From assembly GCF_012276985.1 (NCBI RefSeq), contig NZ_JAAXMM010000001.1:62001-126000 (forward strand): DNA of 64,000 nt, given 5' to 3'. How positions within the stretch are numbered: position 1 is the first letter of the stretch; each line of letters opens with the position of its first letter. Under the pieces are notes generated by a model. It saw only the letters and a list, made by a program, of their open reading frames with translations. It was not told the origin of the DNA and did no database searches. Of the stretch, positions 8,952 to 16,998 are shown in pieces. This stretch comes from Agrobacterium sp. a22-2 (GTDB taxonomy: Bacteria > Pseudomonadota > Alphaproteobacteria > Rhizobiales > Rhizobiaceae). A program made the translations under genes and the position numbers.

Positions 8952-10259
8952 ATGATCGAGGAAAAATTCGATGCCATCGTCATCGGCGCCGGGATGTCCG
9001 GCAATGCAGCCGCCTATACGCTGGCCAGCCGTGGCCTGAAAGTGCTGCAGCTGGAGCGCGGCGAATATGCGGGCTCCAAGAATGTCCAGGGCGCCATCAT
9101 GTATGCCAGCATGCTGGAAAAAATCATCCCGGATTTCCGCGAGGATGCGCCGCTGGAGCGCCATCTGGTCGAACAGCGCTTCTGGATGATGGACGACACC
9201 TCGCATACCGGCATGCATTACCGCTCGTCGGACTTCAACGAGGACAAGCCGAACCGCTACACGATCATCCGGGCGCAATTCGACAAATGGTTCTCGCGCA
9301 AGGTCAAGGAGGTCGGCGGAACGGTGCTGTGCGAGACCACCGTGACGGCGCTTGCTCGCGACACCAAGGGCAAGGTGATCGGCGTGCATACCGACCGCAC
9401 CGGCGGCGTCATTCTCGCCGATGTCGTGGTGCTGGCCGAAGGCGTCAACGGCCTGCTCGGCACGCGGGCCGGCCTGCGCGACATGCCGAAGCCCGAAACG
9501 GTGGCACTGGCCGTCAAGGAAATGCATTTCCTCCCCGAGGAGGTGATCTGTCAGCGCTTCGGCCTGTCCGGCAACGAAGGCTGCGTGATCGAGGCGGCCG
9601 GCACCTTCTCGCAAGGCATGACTGGACTTGCCTTCCTCTATACCAACAAGGAATGCATTTCACTCGGTCTCGGCTGCCTGGTCTCCGACTATGCCAAGAC
9701 CATGGAAAGTCCTTATGCGCTGCTGGAGGAATTCAAGAACCATCCCTCGATCAAGCCGCTGTTGGCAGGATCCGAGGTCAAGGAATATTCTGCACATCTG
9801 ATCCCGGAAGGCGGCTACAAGGCCATTCCGCAGCTCTTTGGCGACGGCTGGGTGGTGGTTGGCGATGCGGCGCAGCTCAACAATGCCGTGCACCGCGAAG
9901 GGTCGAACCTCGCCATGACATCAGGGCGGCTGGCCGCCGAGGCAATCTTCCAGGTGAAAAGCCGGCGCGATCCGATGACGGCCGAGAACCTTAGCCTCTA
10001 CAAAAAGATGCTGGACGAGTCCTTCGTGGTCAAGGATCTGAAGAAGCACAAGGACATGCCCGCCCTGCTGCACACCAATTCGCAGAATTTCTTCATGACC
10101 TATCCGCAACTGCTGTCGGCGGCGGCACAGAGTTTCGTGCGCGTCGACGGTACGCCGAAGATCGACAAGGAGAAGGCGACGATCGCCTCCTTCGTCAAGC
10201 GCCGCAGCCGATGGGGCATGGTGTCCGACGCGGTCAGGCTGGCACTCGCCTGGCGCTGA
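8952..10259 (+). CDS. fixC: Flavoprotein-ubiquinone oxidoreductase-like protein FixC
   Basis: 435 aa, the standard FixC length, from the ATG at 8952 with GGGGTGAGGA upstream. It is related to ETF-quinone oxidoreductase and is thought to accept electrons from FixAB and pass them to quinone, with FixX. The N-terminal FAD-binding Rossmann motif [11 protein letters not shown] starts near residue 11. The internal motif [15 protein letters not shown] is the second FAD contact, and [18 protein letters not shown] follows. It is 13 nt from fixB and 56 nt from fixX. Confidence 0.96.
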   Translation: MIEEKFDAIVIGAGMSGNAAAYTLASRGLKVLQLERGEYAGSKNVQGAIMYASMLEKIIPDFREDAPLERHLVEQRFWMMDDTSHTGMHYRSSDFNEDKPNRYTIIRAQFDKWFSRKVKEVGGTVLCETTVTALARDTKGKVIGVHTDRTGGVILADVVVLAEGVNGLLGTRAGLRDMPKPETVALAVKEMHFLPEEVICQRFGLSGNEGCVIEAAGTFSQGMTGLAFLYTNKECISLGLGCLVSDYAKTMESPYALLEEFKNHPSIKPLLAGSEVKEYSAHLIPEGGYKAIPQLFGDGWVVVGDAAQLNNAVHREGSNLAMTSGRLAAEAIFQVKSRRDPMTAENLSLYKKMLDESFVVKDLKKHKDMPALLHTNSQNFFMTYPQLLSAAAQSFVRVDGTPKIDKEKATIASFVKRRSRWGMVSDAVRLALAWR

Positions 10260-10315
10260 CCGAAAAAACCACAAGCCGCCTCTACCGCAACCCATAGTCA
10301 ACGAGGAGCACCGAC

Positions 10316-10615
10316 ATGACCATCGCCATCAAGGACATCAGGGTCGAAGACAAGCTTTTCCAGAATCGCTACCTGGTCGATGTCGGCCGCCCGCATATCA
10401 CGGTCCGGCCACACGAAACGCCGAGCGCAAACCTTTTGGCACTGACCCGGGTTTGTCCGGCAAAATGTTACGAGACCAACGATCAGGGTCAGGTGGAGAT
10501 CACCGCCGATGGCTGCATGGAATGCGGCACCTGCCGGGTGCTCTGCGAGGCAAGCGGCGAGATCGAGTGGAACTATCCGCGCGGCGGCTTCGGCGTGCTG
10601 TTCAAGTTTGGCTGA
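10316..10615 (+). CDS. fixX: Ferredoxin-like protein FixX
   Basis: 99 aa. It is the ferredoxin-like subunit associated with FixC. Cysteines at about 47 and 51 (VCPAKCYE) and the cluster motif Cys67-x2-Cys70-x2-Cys73-x3-Cys77 ([12 protein letters not shown]) are visible, followed by the conserved end [24 protein letters not shown] Shine-Dalgarno precedes the ATG. It is the last fix gene before nifA, 193 nt upstream of it, in a gap with no sigma-54 element and no clear terminator. Confidence 0.96.
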   Translation: MTIAIKDIRVEDKLFQNRYLVDVGRPHITVRPHETPSANLLALTRVCPAKCYETNDQGQVEITADGCMECGTCRVLCEASGEIEWNYPRGGFGVLFKFG

Positions 10616-10808
10616 GGTTTGGCAACCCGTACCGGATCATGTCTCAAAAACTTTACATTTGCCAAGGAATCCCTGCTTTGCAGGGCCTGCAGAGCGAAAT
10701 CGAATTGACAAAGACAAGTGTCGGCATAAGCTGTTTGCATAACAAAATTCGGCTCGGGGAGGTTACCCTTGGAACAATCCAGATGCGGATAGTCCAAGAG
10801 GTCATCAG

Positions 10809-12569
10809 ATGAACCACAGCTATGTCGAGCATATTGCCCGGCCGAAAGAGAGCACTCCCCCGTCGGACGCGGCAGTGCGGTCGGGGCGGCGCGCCAATAT
10901 CTCGCTCAGCGGCATCTACGAGATTTCCAAGATCCTGGCTGAACCGGCCCGGCTGGAAATCACGCTTGCCAATGTCGTCAACATCCTTTCGTCCTTCCTG
11001 CAGATGCGCCAGGGCGCGATCCTCGTACTCGACGAGGCGGGATTGCCGGAAATCATTGCGACCGCCGGCTACAGCCATCCGCCGGGTGAGGATCATTTCA
11101 TGCCAGTCCCACAGGCGGTGATCGACCAGATCGTCGCAACGGCGACGCCGCTGGTGGTGCAGGATATCCGTCGCTCCAGCCTGTTCAGCGAAACCGACCA
11201 TGCCGCATCCAGCGTCTGTTTCATCGGCGTTCCCGTCAAGGCCAACCATCAGGTTCTCGGCACGCTGTCGATCGACAGGGCCCGCGACAGCGGCAAGGGC
11301 AACGATTTCACTTTCGACGAGGACATGCGTTTCCTGACCATGGTCGCCAACCTGGTGGGGCAGACCATTCGCCTGCACCGCATCCTGTCGGAAGACCGGC
11401 AGCGGCTGATCGAGCAGCAGCAGCGGCTTGAAAAATCTCTTGAGGCCCAGGGCAAGTATGATGTCAGGCCGCGCCGCGGCGGCAAGACCAACCGCATCGT
11501 CGGCGAGAGCGCCGCCGTGAAGAAGGTGCTCGAGGTCATCAACATCGTCGCCACGACCAACTCGACCGTGTTGCTGCGCGGCGAAAGCGGAACGGGCAAG
11601 GAACTGTTCGCCCAGACCATTCACGAATTGTCGACCCGCCACGACAAGCCGTTCGTCAAACTCAATTGCGCGGCGCTGCCTGAAAGCGTGCTGGAATCGG
11701 AACTGTTCGGCCATGAGAAGGGCGCTTTCACCGGCGCGACCAGCCAGCGCGTCGGACGCTTCGAGTTCGCCCATGGCGGTACGCTTCTACTCGACGAGAT
11801 CGGCGAGATTTCGCCGGCCTTTCAGGCCAAGCTGCTGCGCGTGCTGCAGGAGGGCGAGTTTGAGCGGGTTGGCGGCAACAAGACGATCAAGGTCGATGTG
11901 CGGCTGATCTGCGCCACCAACCGCGACCTCGAAGAGGCGGTGCGCAAGGGCGAATTCCGCGCCGATCTCTACTACCGCATCAGCGTCGTGCCGGTCACGC
12001 TGCCGCCCTTGCGCGACCGGCCGGGCGATATTCCGCAGCTGGCGGAATCCTTTCTGCAACGGTTCAACCGGGAAAACAGCCGTCACCTGAGCTTCAACAA
12101 GACCTCGCTCGACCTGATCTCGCGATGCTATTTTCCCGGAAACGTTCGCGAGCTTGAAAACTGCGTGCAACGCACGGCAACGCTGACCCGCTCCGAAACC
12201 ATCGGGCCGAGCGATTTCGCCTGCAGTTCCGGGCAATGTCTGTCGGCCCTGCTGTGGAAAGGCGCCGGCAAGACGGGAGCGGCCCATGCCATCGACGCCC
12301 TGGCGGCCGGCCACATGCTGCCGGCCGGCGCGCTGCCGTCGCGTCCCGTTGCGGGCGACGCGCTGCCGCAAGCCAGCACCAAGACCTGCGACCCGGAAGA
12401 TCCGGATTGTCCCGCCAATGGCGGCCGGCTCACGGAACGGGATCGGCTGGTCGATGCGATGGAGCGCTCCGGCTGGGTACAGGCCAAGGCCGCCCGCATT
12501 CTCGGCCTGACGCCCCGCCAAGTCGGTTATGCCCTGCGCCGCCACAATGTTCCGGTCAAGAAGTTCTGA
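10809..12569 (+). CDS. nifA: NifA, sigma-54-dependent transcriptional activator of nif/fix genes
   Basis: 586-aa enhancer-binding protein. Domains: GAF (about 35-200), AAA+ (about 230-465) with Walker A GESGTGKE (258-265), the sigma-54-contacting GAFTGA (305-310) and Walker B LLLDE (326-330), and a C-terminal Fis-type HTH (about 540-585). Cys440, Cys452, Cys472 and Cys477 fit Cys-X11-Cys-X19-Cys-X4-Cys, the signature of oxygen-sensitive rhizobial NifA. A Cys-containing linker (CDPEDPDCP) precedes the HTH. The gene is last in the fixABCX operon, whose NifA site implies autoactivation; the 193-nt fixX-nifA gap shows no convincing promoter of its own. Confidence 0.98.
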   Translation: MNHSYVEHIARPKESTPPSDAAVRSGRRANISLSGIYEISKILAEPARLEITLANVVNILSSFLQMRQGAILVLDEAGLPEIIATAGYSHPPGEDHFMPVPQAVIDQIVATATPLVVQDIRRSSLFSETDHAASSVCFIGVPVKANHQVLGTLSIDRARDSGKGNDFTFDEDMRFLTMVANLVGQTIRLHRILSEDRQRLIEQQQRLEKSLEAQGKYDVRPRRGGKTNRIVGESAAVKKVLEVINIVATTNSTVLLRGESGTGKELFAQTIHELSTRHDKPFVKLNCAALPESVLESELFGHEKGAFTGATSQRVGRFEFAHGGTLLLDEIGEISPAFQAKLLRVLQEGEFERVGGNKTIKVDVRLICATNRDLEEAVRKGEFRADLYYRISVVPVTLPPLRDRPGDIPQLAESFLQRFNRENSRHLSFNKTSLDLISRCYFPGNVRELENCVQRTATLTRSETIGPSDFACSSGQCLSALLWKGAGKTGAAHAIDALAAGHMLPAGALPSRPVAGDALPQASTKTCDPEDPDCPANGGRLTERDRLVDAMERSGWVQAKAARILGLTPRQVGYALRRHNVPVKKF

Positions 12570-12597
12570 CGCGCCGCCGATGGCGTCGCGTCCTTTT
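12568..12597 (+). terminator. Intrinsic terminator after nifA
   Basis: A 9-bp stem with one mismatch (GACGCGCCG against CGTCGCGTC) begins at the nifA stop codon and is followed by CTTTT. It separates nifA from the convergent SIR2-like gene. Confidence 0.75.
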
Positions 12598-12614
12598 ATC
12601 GAGACTTGGTATGA

Positions 12615-13511
12615 TCAGGCTGGAACATGCTCGCCAGTTAGCAGTCCGGCGGCTTCGGCCAGCGGCATGTCGATCAGCGTGATGCCCTGCCCCGCCAGGA
12701 AGCGGCGCTCGTTTCTGGTTAGCGCGGCTGCATCCATGATGGCATAATGCGGCCCCTTCGAGCGTTTCATGATCTGCCTTGCATAGGTGCGCAGCATCTG
12801 GTCGTGAAAACGGCAGCCGAGAAAGAGGAAGCCGCGATTGCTGCGGCGGGTCCGCACCAGATCCGGGATTGGGGTCTGGATGTCGATTTCGGTCAGCACC
12901 TCGACATAATCGGAATCGGCCACCAGGAAATTGCCGGCCGGTCTTGCACCGCCATGGGGTTCGTAGAGCACGGTCGCCGTCGCCTCGGCCACAGCTTCGT
13001 CGATCTCCTGGCCCTCGCCGTCATAGGCCTTCGTCCAGATATCGCGGAACTCGCCGGACCGGGTGATCCCCTGGATGGCCGGGACATCGGGGCGGCCGGC
13101 CGCCGCAAAGGCCGCACGCATTGCGCCGTCATACCAGGTGTCGACTACCAGCGGCAACGGCAGGCTCACCAGCCAGCGATGCAGCGCACTCGGCTGCGGA
13201 TCGGCGGCAAAAATCTCCGCCATCCAGGTTCGCAGGGTGACCCGATGACGGCGCTGCTCGATATACTGGGCGACCGACCACATATTGGTGCGGATGCGCG
13301 ACGGTGCCGGCGCACGGGCATGCAGGGCAGCCGCCACCTCTTCCGGGGAGACCGGCACTGCCGGCACGGCCCCATCAAGCGCCAGCAGGCCCGGACCGAG
13401 ATAGGGGATAAGGTCGCCGACCCGCAACAGCCGGCCGATATCCTCGACGGCCCGCGCGCCTTCCTCGCCATCCAGAGTGAACAGGAAATCAGTGTTCAAG
13501 ATTGCATTCAT
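12615..13511 (-). CDS. SIR2-like domain protein of the nifB operon
   Basis: 298 aa and last in the leftward nifB-fdxN-LRV-nifZ-nifT operon, 36 nt after nifT. The pattern is that of the SIR2-like (NAD-binding) superfamily: LIPYLGPGLL (34-43) in place of the first glycine motif, PLVVDTWYDGAMRAAF (120-135) where active members have TTNYD, YEPHGG (183-188) with the expected histidine, then SDYVEVL (200-206), and GFLFLGCRFHDQMLRTY (227-243) in the usual C-terminal position. The catalytic asparagine of NADase-type members appears replaced by Trp126, so it may bind NAD without hydrolysing it. The function is unknown. Placement and translation-range spacing suggest NifA-controlled coexpression with nitrogenase maturation genes. 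Confidence 0.75.
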   Translation of the reverse strand: MNAILNTDFLFTLDGEEGARAVEDIGRLLRVGDLIPYLGPGLLALDGAVPAVPVSPEEVAAALHARAPAPSRIRTNMWSVAQYIEQRRHRVTLRTWMAEIFAADPQPSALHRWLVSLPLPLVVDTWYDGAMRAAFAAAGRPDVPAIQGITRSGEFRDIWTKAYDGEGQEIDEAVAEATATVLYEPHGGARPAGNFLVADSDYVEVLTEIDIQTPIPDLVRTRRSNRGFLFLGCRFHDQMLRTYARQIMKRSKGPHYAIMDAAALTRNERRFLAGQGITLIDMPLAEAAGLLTGEHVPA

Positions 13512-13547
13512 CGCTCAGCCTCCTTGGCTTGCTGGATTGCCGACGGG

Positions 13548-13760
13548 CTATGCGTCGCCCGACAGCTTTTTCGCCTCGACGGTGACGGGCAGACGAGTGT
13601 CAGCGGGCATTTCGGGCAGGCCCAGCCGCCAGCCGTTCTTCAAGGTGACGATGCCACCCCAGAGAGCGTCATTCTCGGCGCCGACGATCGGCTCTTCGAG
13701 ATCCTTCTTCGGCACATAGACGGAAAAGCCGCGTTCGGACTTCCGGATCATCACTTTCAT
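13548..13760 (-). CDS. nifT: NifT/FixU protein
   Basis: 70 aa. The true start is the ATG at 13760 (MKVMIRKSERGFSVYVPKKDLEE); a longer in-frame reading upstream lies within nifZ. NifT/FixU is a small protein of unknown biochemical role found with nifZ in many diazotrophs. Family features are the MIR-x-YVPKKDLEE N-terminus and the WGG-x-V-x-L-x-NGWRLGLP centre. The ATG overlaps the nifZ stop as ATGA, indicating coupling. Confidence 0.93.
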   Translation of the reverse strand: MKVMIRKSERGFSVYVPKKDLEEPIVGAENDALWGGIVTLKNGWRLGLPEMPADTRLPVTVEAKKLSGDA

Positions 13761-14086
13761 GGCGCAATTCCTTGCTGGTTTTTTTCCGCCGACGACATGC
13801 CGGCGCCGGTGTCGACGGGATGGTCGAGGCTGACAAGTTCGCGAGCCCGCATGCCGACCAGCGTGCCGCGCCCGATCCACTCGACCGAGTAGATGTAGAA
13901 CTGCTGCAGGAAGGTGCCGATATCGCGGACGTAGCCGACATCGCCCTTGCGCACGAGATTTTCGCCGATGTCCTTGCCGGGATAGGTCCCGTCGTTTCGA
14001 ACATGACGGGTGGCGCGAACCTGCTCGCCCGGCTTGAAGACCGGGGGTTTGCGGATTTCGATCTCTTCCTCGCGTCCAAGGCCCAT
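13757..14086 (-). CDS. nifZ: NifZ, MoFe protein maturation factor
   Basis: 109 aa. NifZ assists formation of the second P-cluster half during NifDK maturation. The N-terminal segment with FKPGEQVRATRHVRNDGTYPG and the GDVGYVRDIGTFLQ motif are typical. The start follows an AAGGAG Shine-Dalgarno that overlaps the end of the LRV gene, and the stop overlaps the nifT ATG. Family-sized; the last 15 residues are variable. Confidence 0.94.
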   Translation of the reverse strand: MGLGREEEIEIRKPPVFKPGEQVRATRHVRNDGTYPGKDIGENLVRKGDVGYVRDIGTFLQQFYIYSVEWIGRGTLVGMRARELVSLDHPVDTGAGMSSAEKNQQGIAP

Positions 14087-14089
14087 GGG

Positions 14090-14875
14090 TCAGCTCTCCT
14101 TTTCAAGGCGGGTCATGCGTTCCTGCGCGATCTCGCGGACCGCCTCGTCCTGGTCGCTCAGAAAGGCCGGCAATTGATCGAGACCGATGCGCTCGGCCAC
14201 GGCATAGCGGACGCGAAAGTCGGGATCGCGTGCCAGAAGATGCAGCCGCTCCGGCTCCATGCGGCGCGCTACCTCGATGCGCACCAGCGGCTCGGGATCG
14301 CTCACGAGTGCCGGCAAGTGATAGAGTTCGACGCGCCGTGCCGCTTCCCGGCGGATATCCGGTTCGCGGTCGCCCAGCAGGGCCACGAGCAGGACAGGGC
14401 TTGCCGTGCGTGCCGCCGTCAGCCGAACCTGGTCGTCCGGGTCGGCCAGCAAGGGCAGGAGATCGTCGCCCTCGAGCCGGCGCGCCAGCGCAATGCGGAC
14501 ACGGCGATCAGGATCGAAACGCAGGCTCAGCACGCGGGATGCCGGCAGCCGGACGGCAGCCATGGCCCTGACATCGGACTCCGGGTCGCTCAGCAACGGC
14601 AGCAGCCGAAACGGCGAGGCATAGCGCGCGGCAATGCTGCGGACCTCGAAGAACGGATGATCGAGATAATTGTCCGCCTCATCGGGATTGAGCGAGAAGA
14701 ACCGGTCGACGCGGCGGGCCCGCAGGTCACGAACGCAGGCCTTGCCCAGATCGCAGCGGCCGGTCACCCGGTTCTCGTCATGCGGACAATCGCCGCAGGA
14801 CACCGGATTGCCCAGCCAGTCGACTGCGGCCGGCATCTCGTCATCGATCTGCTTCGAGCTGCTCCTGGCGTTCAT
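14090..14875 (-). CDS. LRV-type leucine-rich repeat variant protein with N-terminal 4Fe-4S cluster
   Basis: 261 aa. An N-terminal cysteine cluster, Cys27-x2-Cys30-x10-Cys41-x5-Cys47, should bind a [4Fe-4S] cluster. From about residue 70 to the end there are roughly eight tandem 24-residue repeats, each with the pattern LLPLLxDPxxxVRxxAARR. This is the LRV family, whose structure is known from a nif-associated protein of Azotobacter vinelandii. The function is unknown; a redox-sensitive interaction scaffold is plausible. A GAGGAG RBS precedes the ATG. The gene lies between fdxN and nifZ in the nifB operon. Confidence 0.85.
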   Translation of the reverse strand: MNARSSSKQIDDEMPAAVDWLGNPVSCGDCPHDENRVTGRCDLGKACVRDLRARRVDRFFSLNPDEADNYLDHPFFEVRSIAARYASPFRLLPLLSDPESDVRAMAAVRLPASRVLSLRFDPDRRVRIALARRLEGDDLLPLLADPDDQVRLTAARTASPVLLVALLGDREPDIRREAARRVELYHLPALVSDPEPLVRIEVARRMEPERLHLLARDPDFRVRYAVAERIGLDQLPAFLSDQDEAVREIAQERMTRLEKES

Positions 14876-14979
14876 ACCATCACTCCTCGTCCGGGATCAG
14901 GCGGTTGCATCATGGCCCCGGCTGCCGCCACAAGGGGTCAAGGCCCAAAGGCAGCAGACGGGGTTCCCGGCCCGGGTGG

Positions 14980-15174
14980 TCAGGCAGGAACACAGGTTTT
15001 TGGCACCGGACAGACCGCCGCACATTGCTGCGTGTCGAAATATCCTTCGCATTCGGTGCATTTGTTCGGGTCGATCACATAGGTCTCGCCCTTGAACTTG
15101 ATCGCCGCGGTGGGGCACTCAAATTCACAGGCGGAACATTGGGTGCATTGCGATGCGATGATCTTGAAAGCCAT
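14980..15174 (-). CDS. fdxN: Nif-associated 2[4Fe-4S] ferredoxin FdxN
   Basis: 64 aa from the ATG at 15174 ([13 protein letters not shown]); an in-frame extension upstream is rejected because it overlaps the gap after nifB. There are two cluster motifs: Cys10-x2-Cys13-x2-Cys16-x3-Cys20 followed by Pro, and Cys39-x2-Cys42-x8-Cys51-x3-Cys55 followed by Pro. The 8-residue insertion in the second motif is typical of FdxN-type ferredoxins linked to nif genes. A further Cys61 lies near the C-terminus. It is a likely electron donor to nitrogenase or to NifB, and sits 49 nt downstream of nifB, as in S. meliloti. Confidence 0.95.
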   Translation of the reverse strand: MAFKIIASQCTQCSACEFECPTAAIKFKGETYVIDPNKCTECEGYFDTQQCAAVCPVPKTCVPA

Positions 15175-15223
15175 GGTCGTCTCCTTTCGGCTCTTGCGGT
15201 CGCGTGGTCCTGCGATGGTTAAA

Positions 15224-16708
15224 TCAGGCGGTCTGCGCCAGGAACTCCAGTCCGAACTCGGCGGCATAGAGGGTCCCGATCGCGGTCTCGATATAGTCGT
15301 ATCCGTAGGCGTCGCTGGCGCGGATGCCGGCGGCCTTCAGCTGGTCCTGCGGGCAATCGCCGATCTTGGCGCACAGCACGACATCAATGCCCTCCAGCGC
15401 CTCGATGACGCCGTCGAGCGTGGCGTCCTCGCCCCATCCGCTCAGGCAATACTGCTCGATCTTCCGATGGCCGACGAAGGTGATGCCTTTGGGCGAGGCC
15501 TCGTAGACCTGGAATTCCTTGGCGTGGCCGAAATGCTCGTTGATCCGGCCGCCGCCCTTAGTGGCAACGGCCACCAGCAGGGAGCCGGCGGCTTCGGTCT
15601 CCTTGACCGTCGAGACGGCCGCTTTCTTGGCGGCGATGTGATCGCCGCGTTCCAGCGCCACGATCTCGCGATAGGTCTCGCGCTTGGCCGGGTCGTAGCT
15701 GACCTCTTCCGGCAGCTGGTCGAGGGTGAATTCCTGGCCGCGGTCCTCGCCAAGCAGGCCGACCGCATCGGCCCGGCACTGGCGACAGTGGCGCATCAGC
15801 TTGGCCCCGCCTTCCAGCTTGTCCTGCAAGGCCTTCAGCTCCATGGCCTTCGGGCCGCGCTGGCCGGTCAGGCCGAAATGGGTGCCATGGGCCGGATCGG
15901 AGATCAGCGGCATGACATTGTGCAGGAAGGCGCCGCGCGCCTCCACCCATTTGTTGACCTCGATGAGATGCTCGTCATTGATGCCGGGGATCATCACCGA
16001 ATTGATCTTGGTCAGAATGCCGCGCGCCGTCAGCATTTCGAGCCCCAGCATCTGGCGCTCATGCAGGATCTGCGAGGCTTCCAGGCCGGTGTAGCGCCTG
16101 TTCTTGTAGAAGATCCACGGGTAAATCTTCGTGCCGATCTCGGGATCGACCATGTTGATGGTGATCGTCACATGGTCGACATTCATCTCGGCCAGCTCAT
16201 CGACATGATCGGGCAGCGCCAGGCCGTTGGTCGAGATGCACAGCTTGATGTCGGGGATTTCCCGCGACACGTCGGCGAATGTCGCCTTGCTCTTCTTCCA
16301 GTCGTAGCAGGCGTCGCCCGGCCCGGCGATGCCGAGAACAGAGAGCTGCGGCACCTCGTTGGCAACGGCGATCACCTTGCGGCGGGCCTGATCGGGGGTG
16401 AGCTTTTCCGACACCACGCCGGGCCGGCTCTCGTTGGCACAATCGTATTTGCGGTTGCAGTAATTACACTGAATGTTGCAAGCCGGCGCCACCGCCACAT
16501 GCATGCGGGCGAAATAGTGATGCGCCTCCTCCGAATAACAGGGGTGGTCCTTGATTTTGTCCCAGACCGCGGGGTCCATATCATCGGGCTTGGCAGACGA
16601 GCCGCAGGACGATGACGAACAGCCGCCTGAATTGGCCTTGGCCAGCATGGTGTCGACGGAGAAATTGGCGGAGACGAGGCTTTCCAGGGATATCATCGGT
16701 GCAGACAT
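15224..16708 (-). CDS. nifB: NifB, radical SAM FeMo-cofactor biosynthesis protein
   Basis: Builds NifB-co, the [8Fe-9S-C] precursor of FeMo-co, from two [4Fe-4S] clusters using SAM. It is 494 aa. The radical SAM motif Cys77-x3-Cys81-x2-Cys84 lies in [15 protein letters not shown]. The conserved [11 protein letters not shown] is near residue 310. The C-terminal 110 residues form a NifX/NafY-like domain (from [21 protein letters not shown]) that can hold the product. Upstream Cys30 and Cys35 fit the N-terminal serine/cysteine patch. It heads the nifB-fdxN-LRV-nifZ-nifT-SIR2 operon, with a canonical sigma-54 promoter 43 nt upstream and two NifA sites. Confidence 0.98.
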   Translation of the reverse strand: MSAPMISLESLVSANFSVDTMLAKANSGGCSSSSCGSSAKPDDMDPAVWDKIKDHPCYSEEAHHYFARMHVAVAPACNIQCNYCNRKYDCANESRPGVVSEKLTPDQARRKVIAVANEVPQLSVLGIAGPGDACYDWKKSKATFADVSREIPDIKLCISTNGLALPDHVDELAEMNVDHVTITINMVDPEIGTKIYPWIFYKNRRYTGLEASQILHERQMLGLEMLTARGILTKINSVMIPGINDEHLIEVNKWVEARGAFLHNVMPLISDPAHGTHFGLTGQRGPKAMELKALQDKLEGGAKLMRHCRQCRADAVGLLGEDRGQEFTLDQLPEEVSYDPAKRETYREIVALERGDHIAAKKAAVSTVKETEAAGSLLVAVATKGGGRINEHFGHAKEFQVYEASPKGITFVGHRKIEQYCLSGWGEDATLDGVIEALEGIDVVLCAKIGDCPQDQLKAAGIRASDAYGYDYIETAIGTLYAAEFGLEFLAQTA

Positions 16709-16750
16709 CTGATGCTCCGTTGCGGTCGGTTAATCGATAACCACACCGAA

Positions 16751-16766
16751 GCAAAGCCCGTGCCAG
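16751..16766 (-). promoter_or_regulatory. Sigma-54 promoter of the nifB operon
   Basis: On the minus strand CTGGCACGGGCTTTGC: perfect -24 GG and -12 GC with consensus spacing, 43 nt before the nifB ATG. Confidence 0.9.
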
Positions 16767-16819
16767 CTAATTTATGTCATCATTTTCAATAGATTATGCG
16801 ATTTCGACAAGACCTATTC

Positions 16820-16835
16820 TGTCGTGTCGGATACA
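16820..16835. promoter_or_regulatory. NifA upstream activator sequence (distal/overlapping pair member 1) for nifB
   Basis: Exact TGT-N10-ACA; left arm TGTCG, right arm ACACG. It lies 54 bp from the -24 element and 4 bp from the second site, giving a tandem pair. Confidence 0.65.
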
Positions 16836-16839
16836 CGAT

Positions 16840-16855
16840 TGTCGGGGTTGCGACA
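16840..16855. promoter_or_regulatory. NifA upstream activator sequence (pair member 2) for nifB
   Basis: Exact TGT-N10-ACA with the full extended dyad TGTCG-N6-CGACA, 74 bp from the -24 element of the nifB promoter. Confidence 0.82.
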
Positions 16856-16887
16856 AAAGGTCAGGGCCCGAACAAATGGTCCGGCAC

Positions 16888-16916
16888 AAAAAAGACGCCG
16901 CACAGCGGCGGCGTCT
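16888..16916 (-). terminator. Intrinsic terminator of the WecG-family gene
   Basis: A perfect 9-bp stem (AGACGCCGC/GCGGCGTCT) with a 6-nt loop; on the minus strand it is followed by a run of six T. It stops leftward transcription from the glycosyltransferase gene before it reaches the nifB activator sites. Confidence 0.9.
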
Positions 16917-16918
16917 AA

Positions 16919-16960
16919 TACCAAATCTCGATGATAGGATCCTATCATCGAGATTTGGTA
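16919..16960. repeat. Perfect 42-bp palindrome at the nif/flagellar junction
   Basis: The two 21-base arms (outer TACCAAATCTCGATGATAG, centre GGATCC) are exactly complementary with no loop. It abuts the terminator (2-nt gap) and lies 38 nt after the glycosyltransferase stop. There is no T-tract on either side, so it is not a terminator by itself. A 15-base relative (13 matches) occurs at about 12599-12613, just past the SIR2-like gene. Confidence 0.9.
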
Positions 16961-16998
16961 CAAGTGATCTGCTTTTGATGAGGCCGAACCGCCCGCCT

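Noticed and set aside
10680..10760. Possible sigma-70 or FixK-type promoter for nifA (TTGACA near 10704)
   Set aside because: No -10 box at acceptable spacing and no FixK palindrome (TTGAC-N4-GTCAA); kept only as a remark, not as a feature.
15092..16615. Long open frame (about 500 codons) on the plus strand opposite nifB
   Set aside because: It is an antisense shadow of a high-GC gene; the protein has no recognisable motif while the minus frame is clear NifB.
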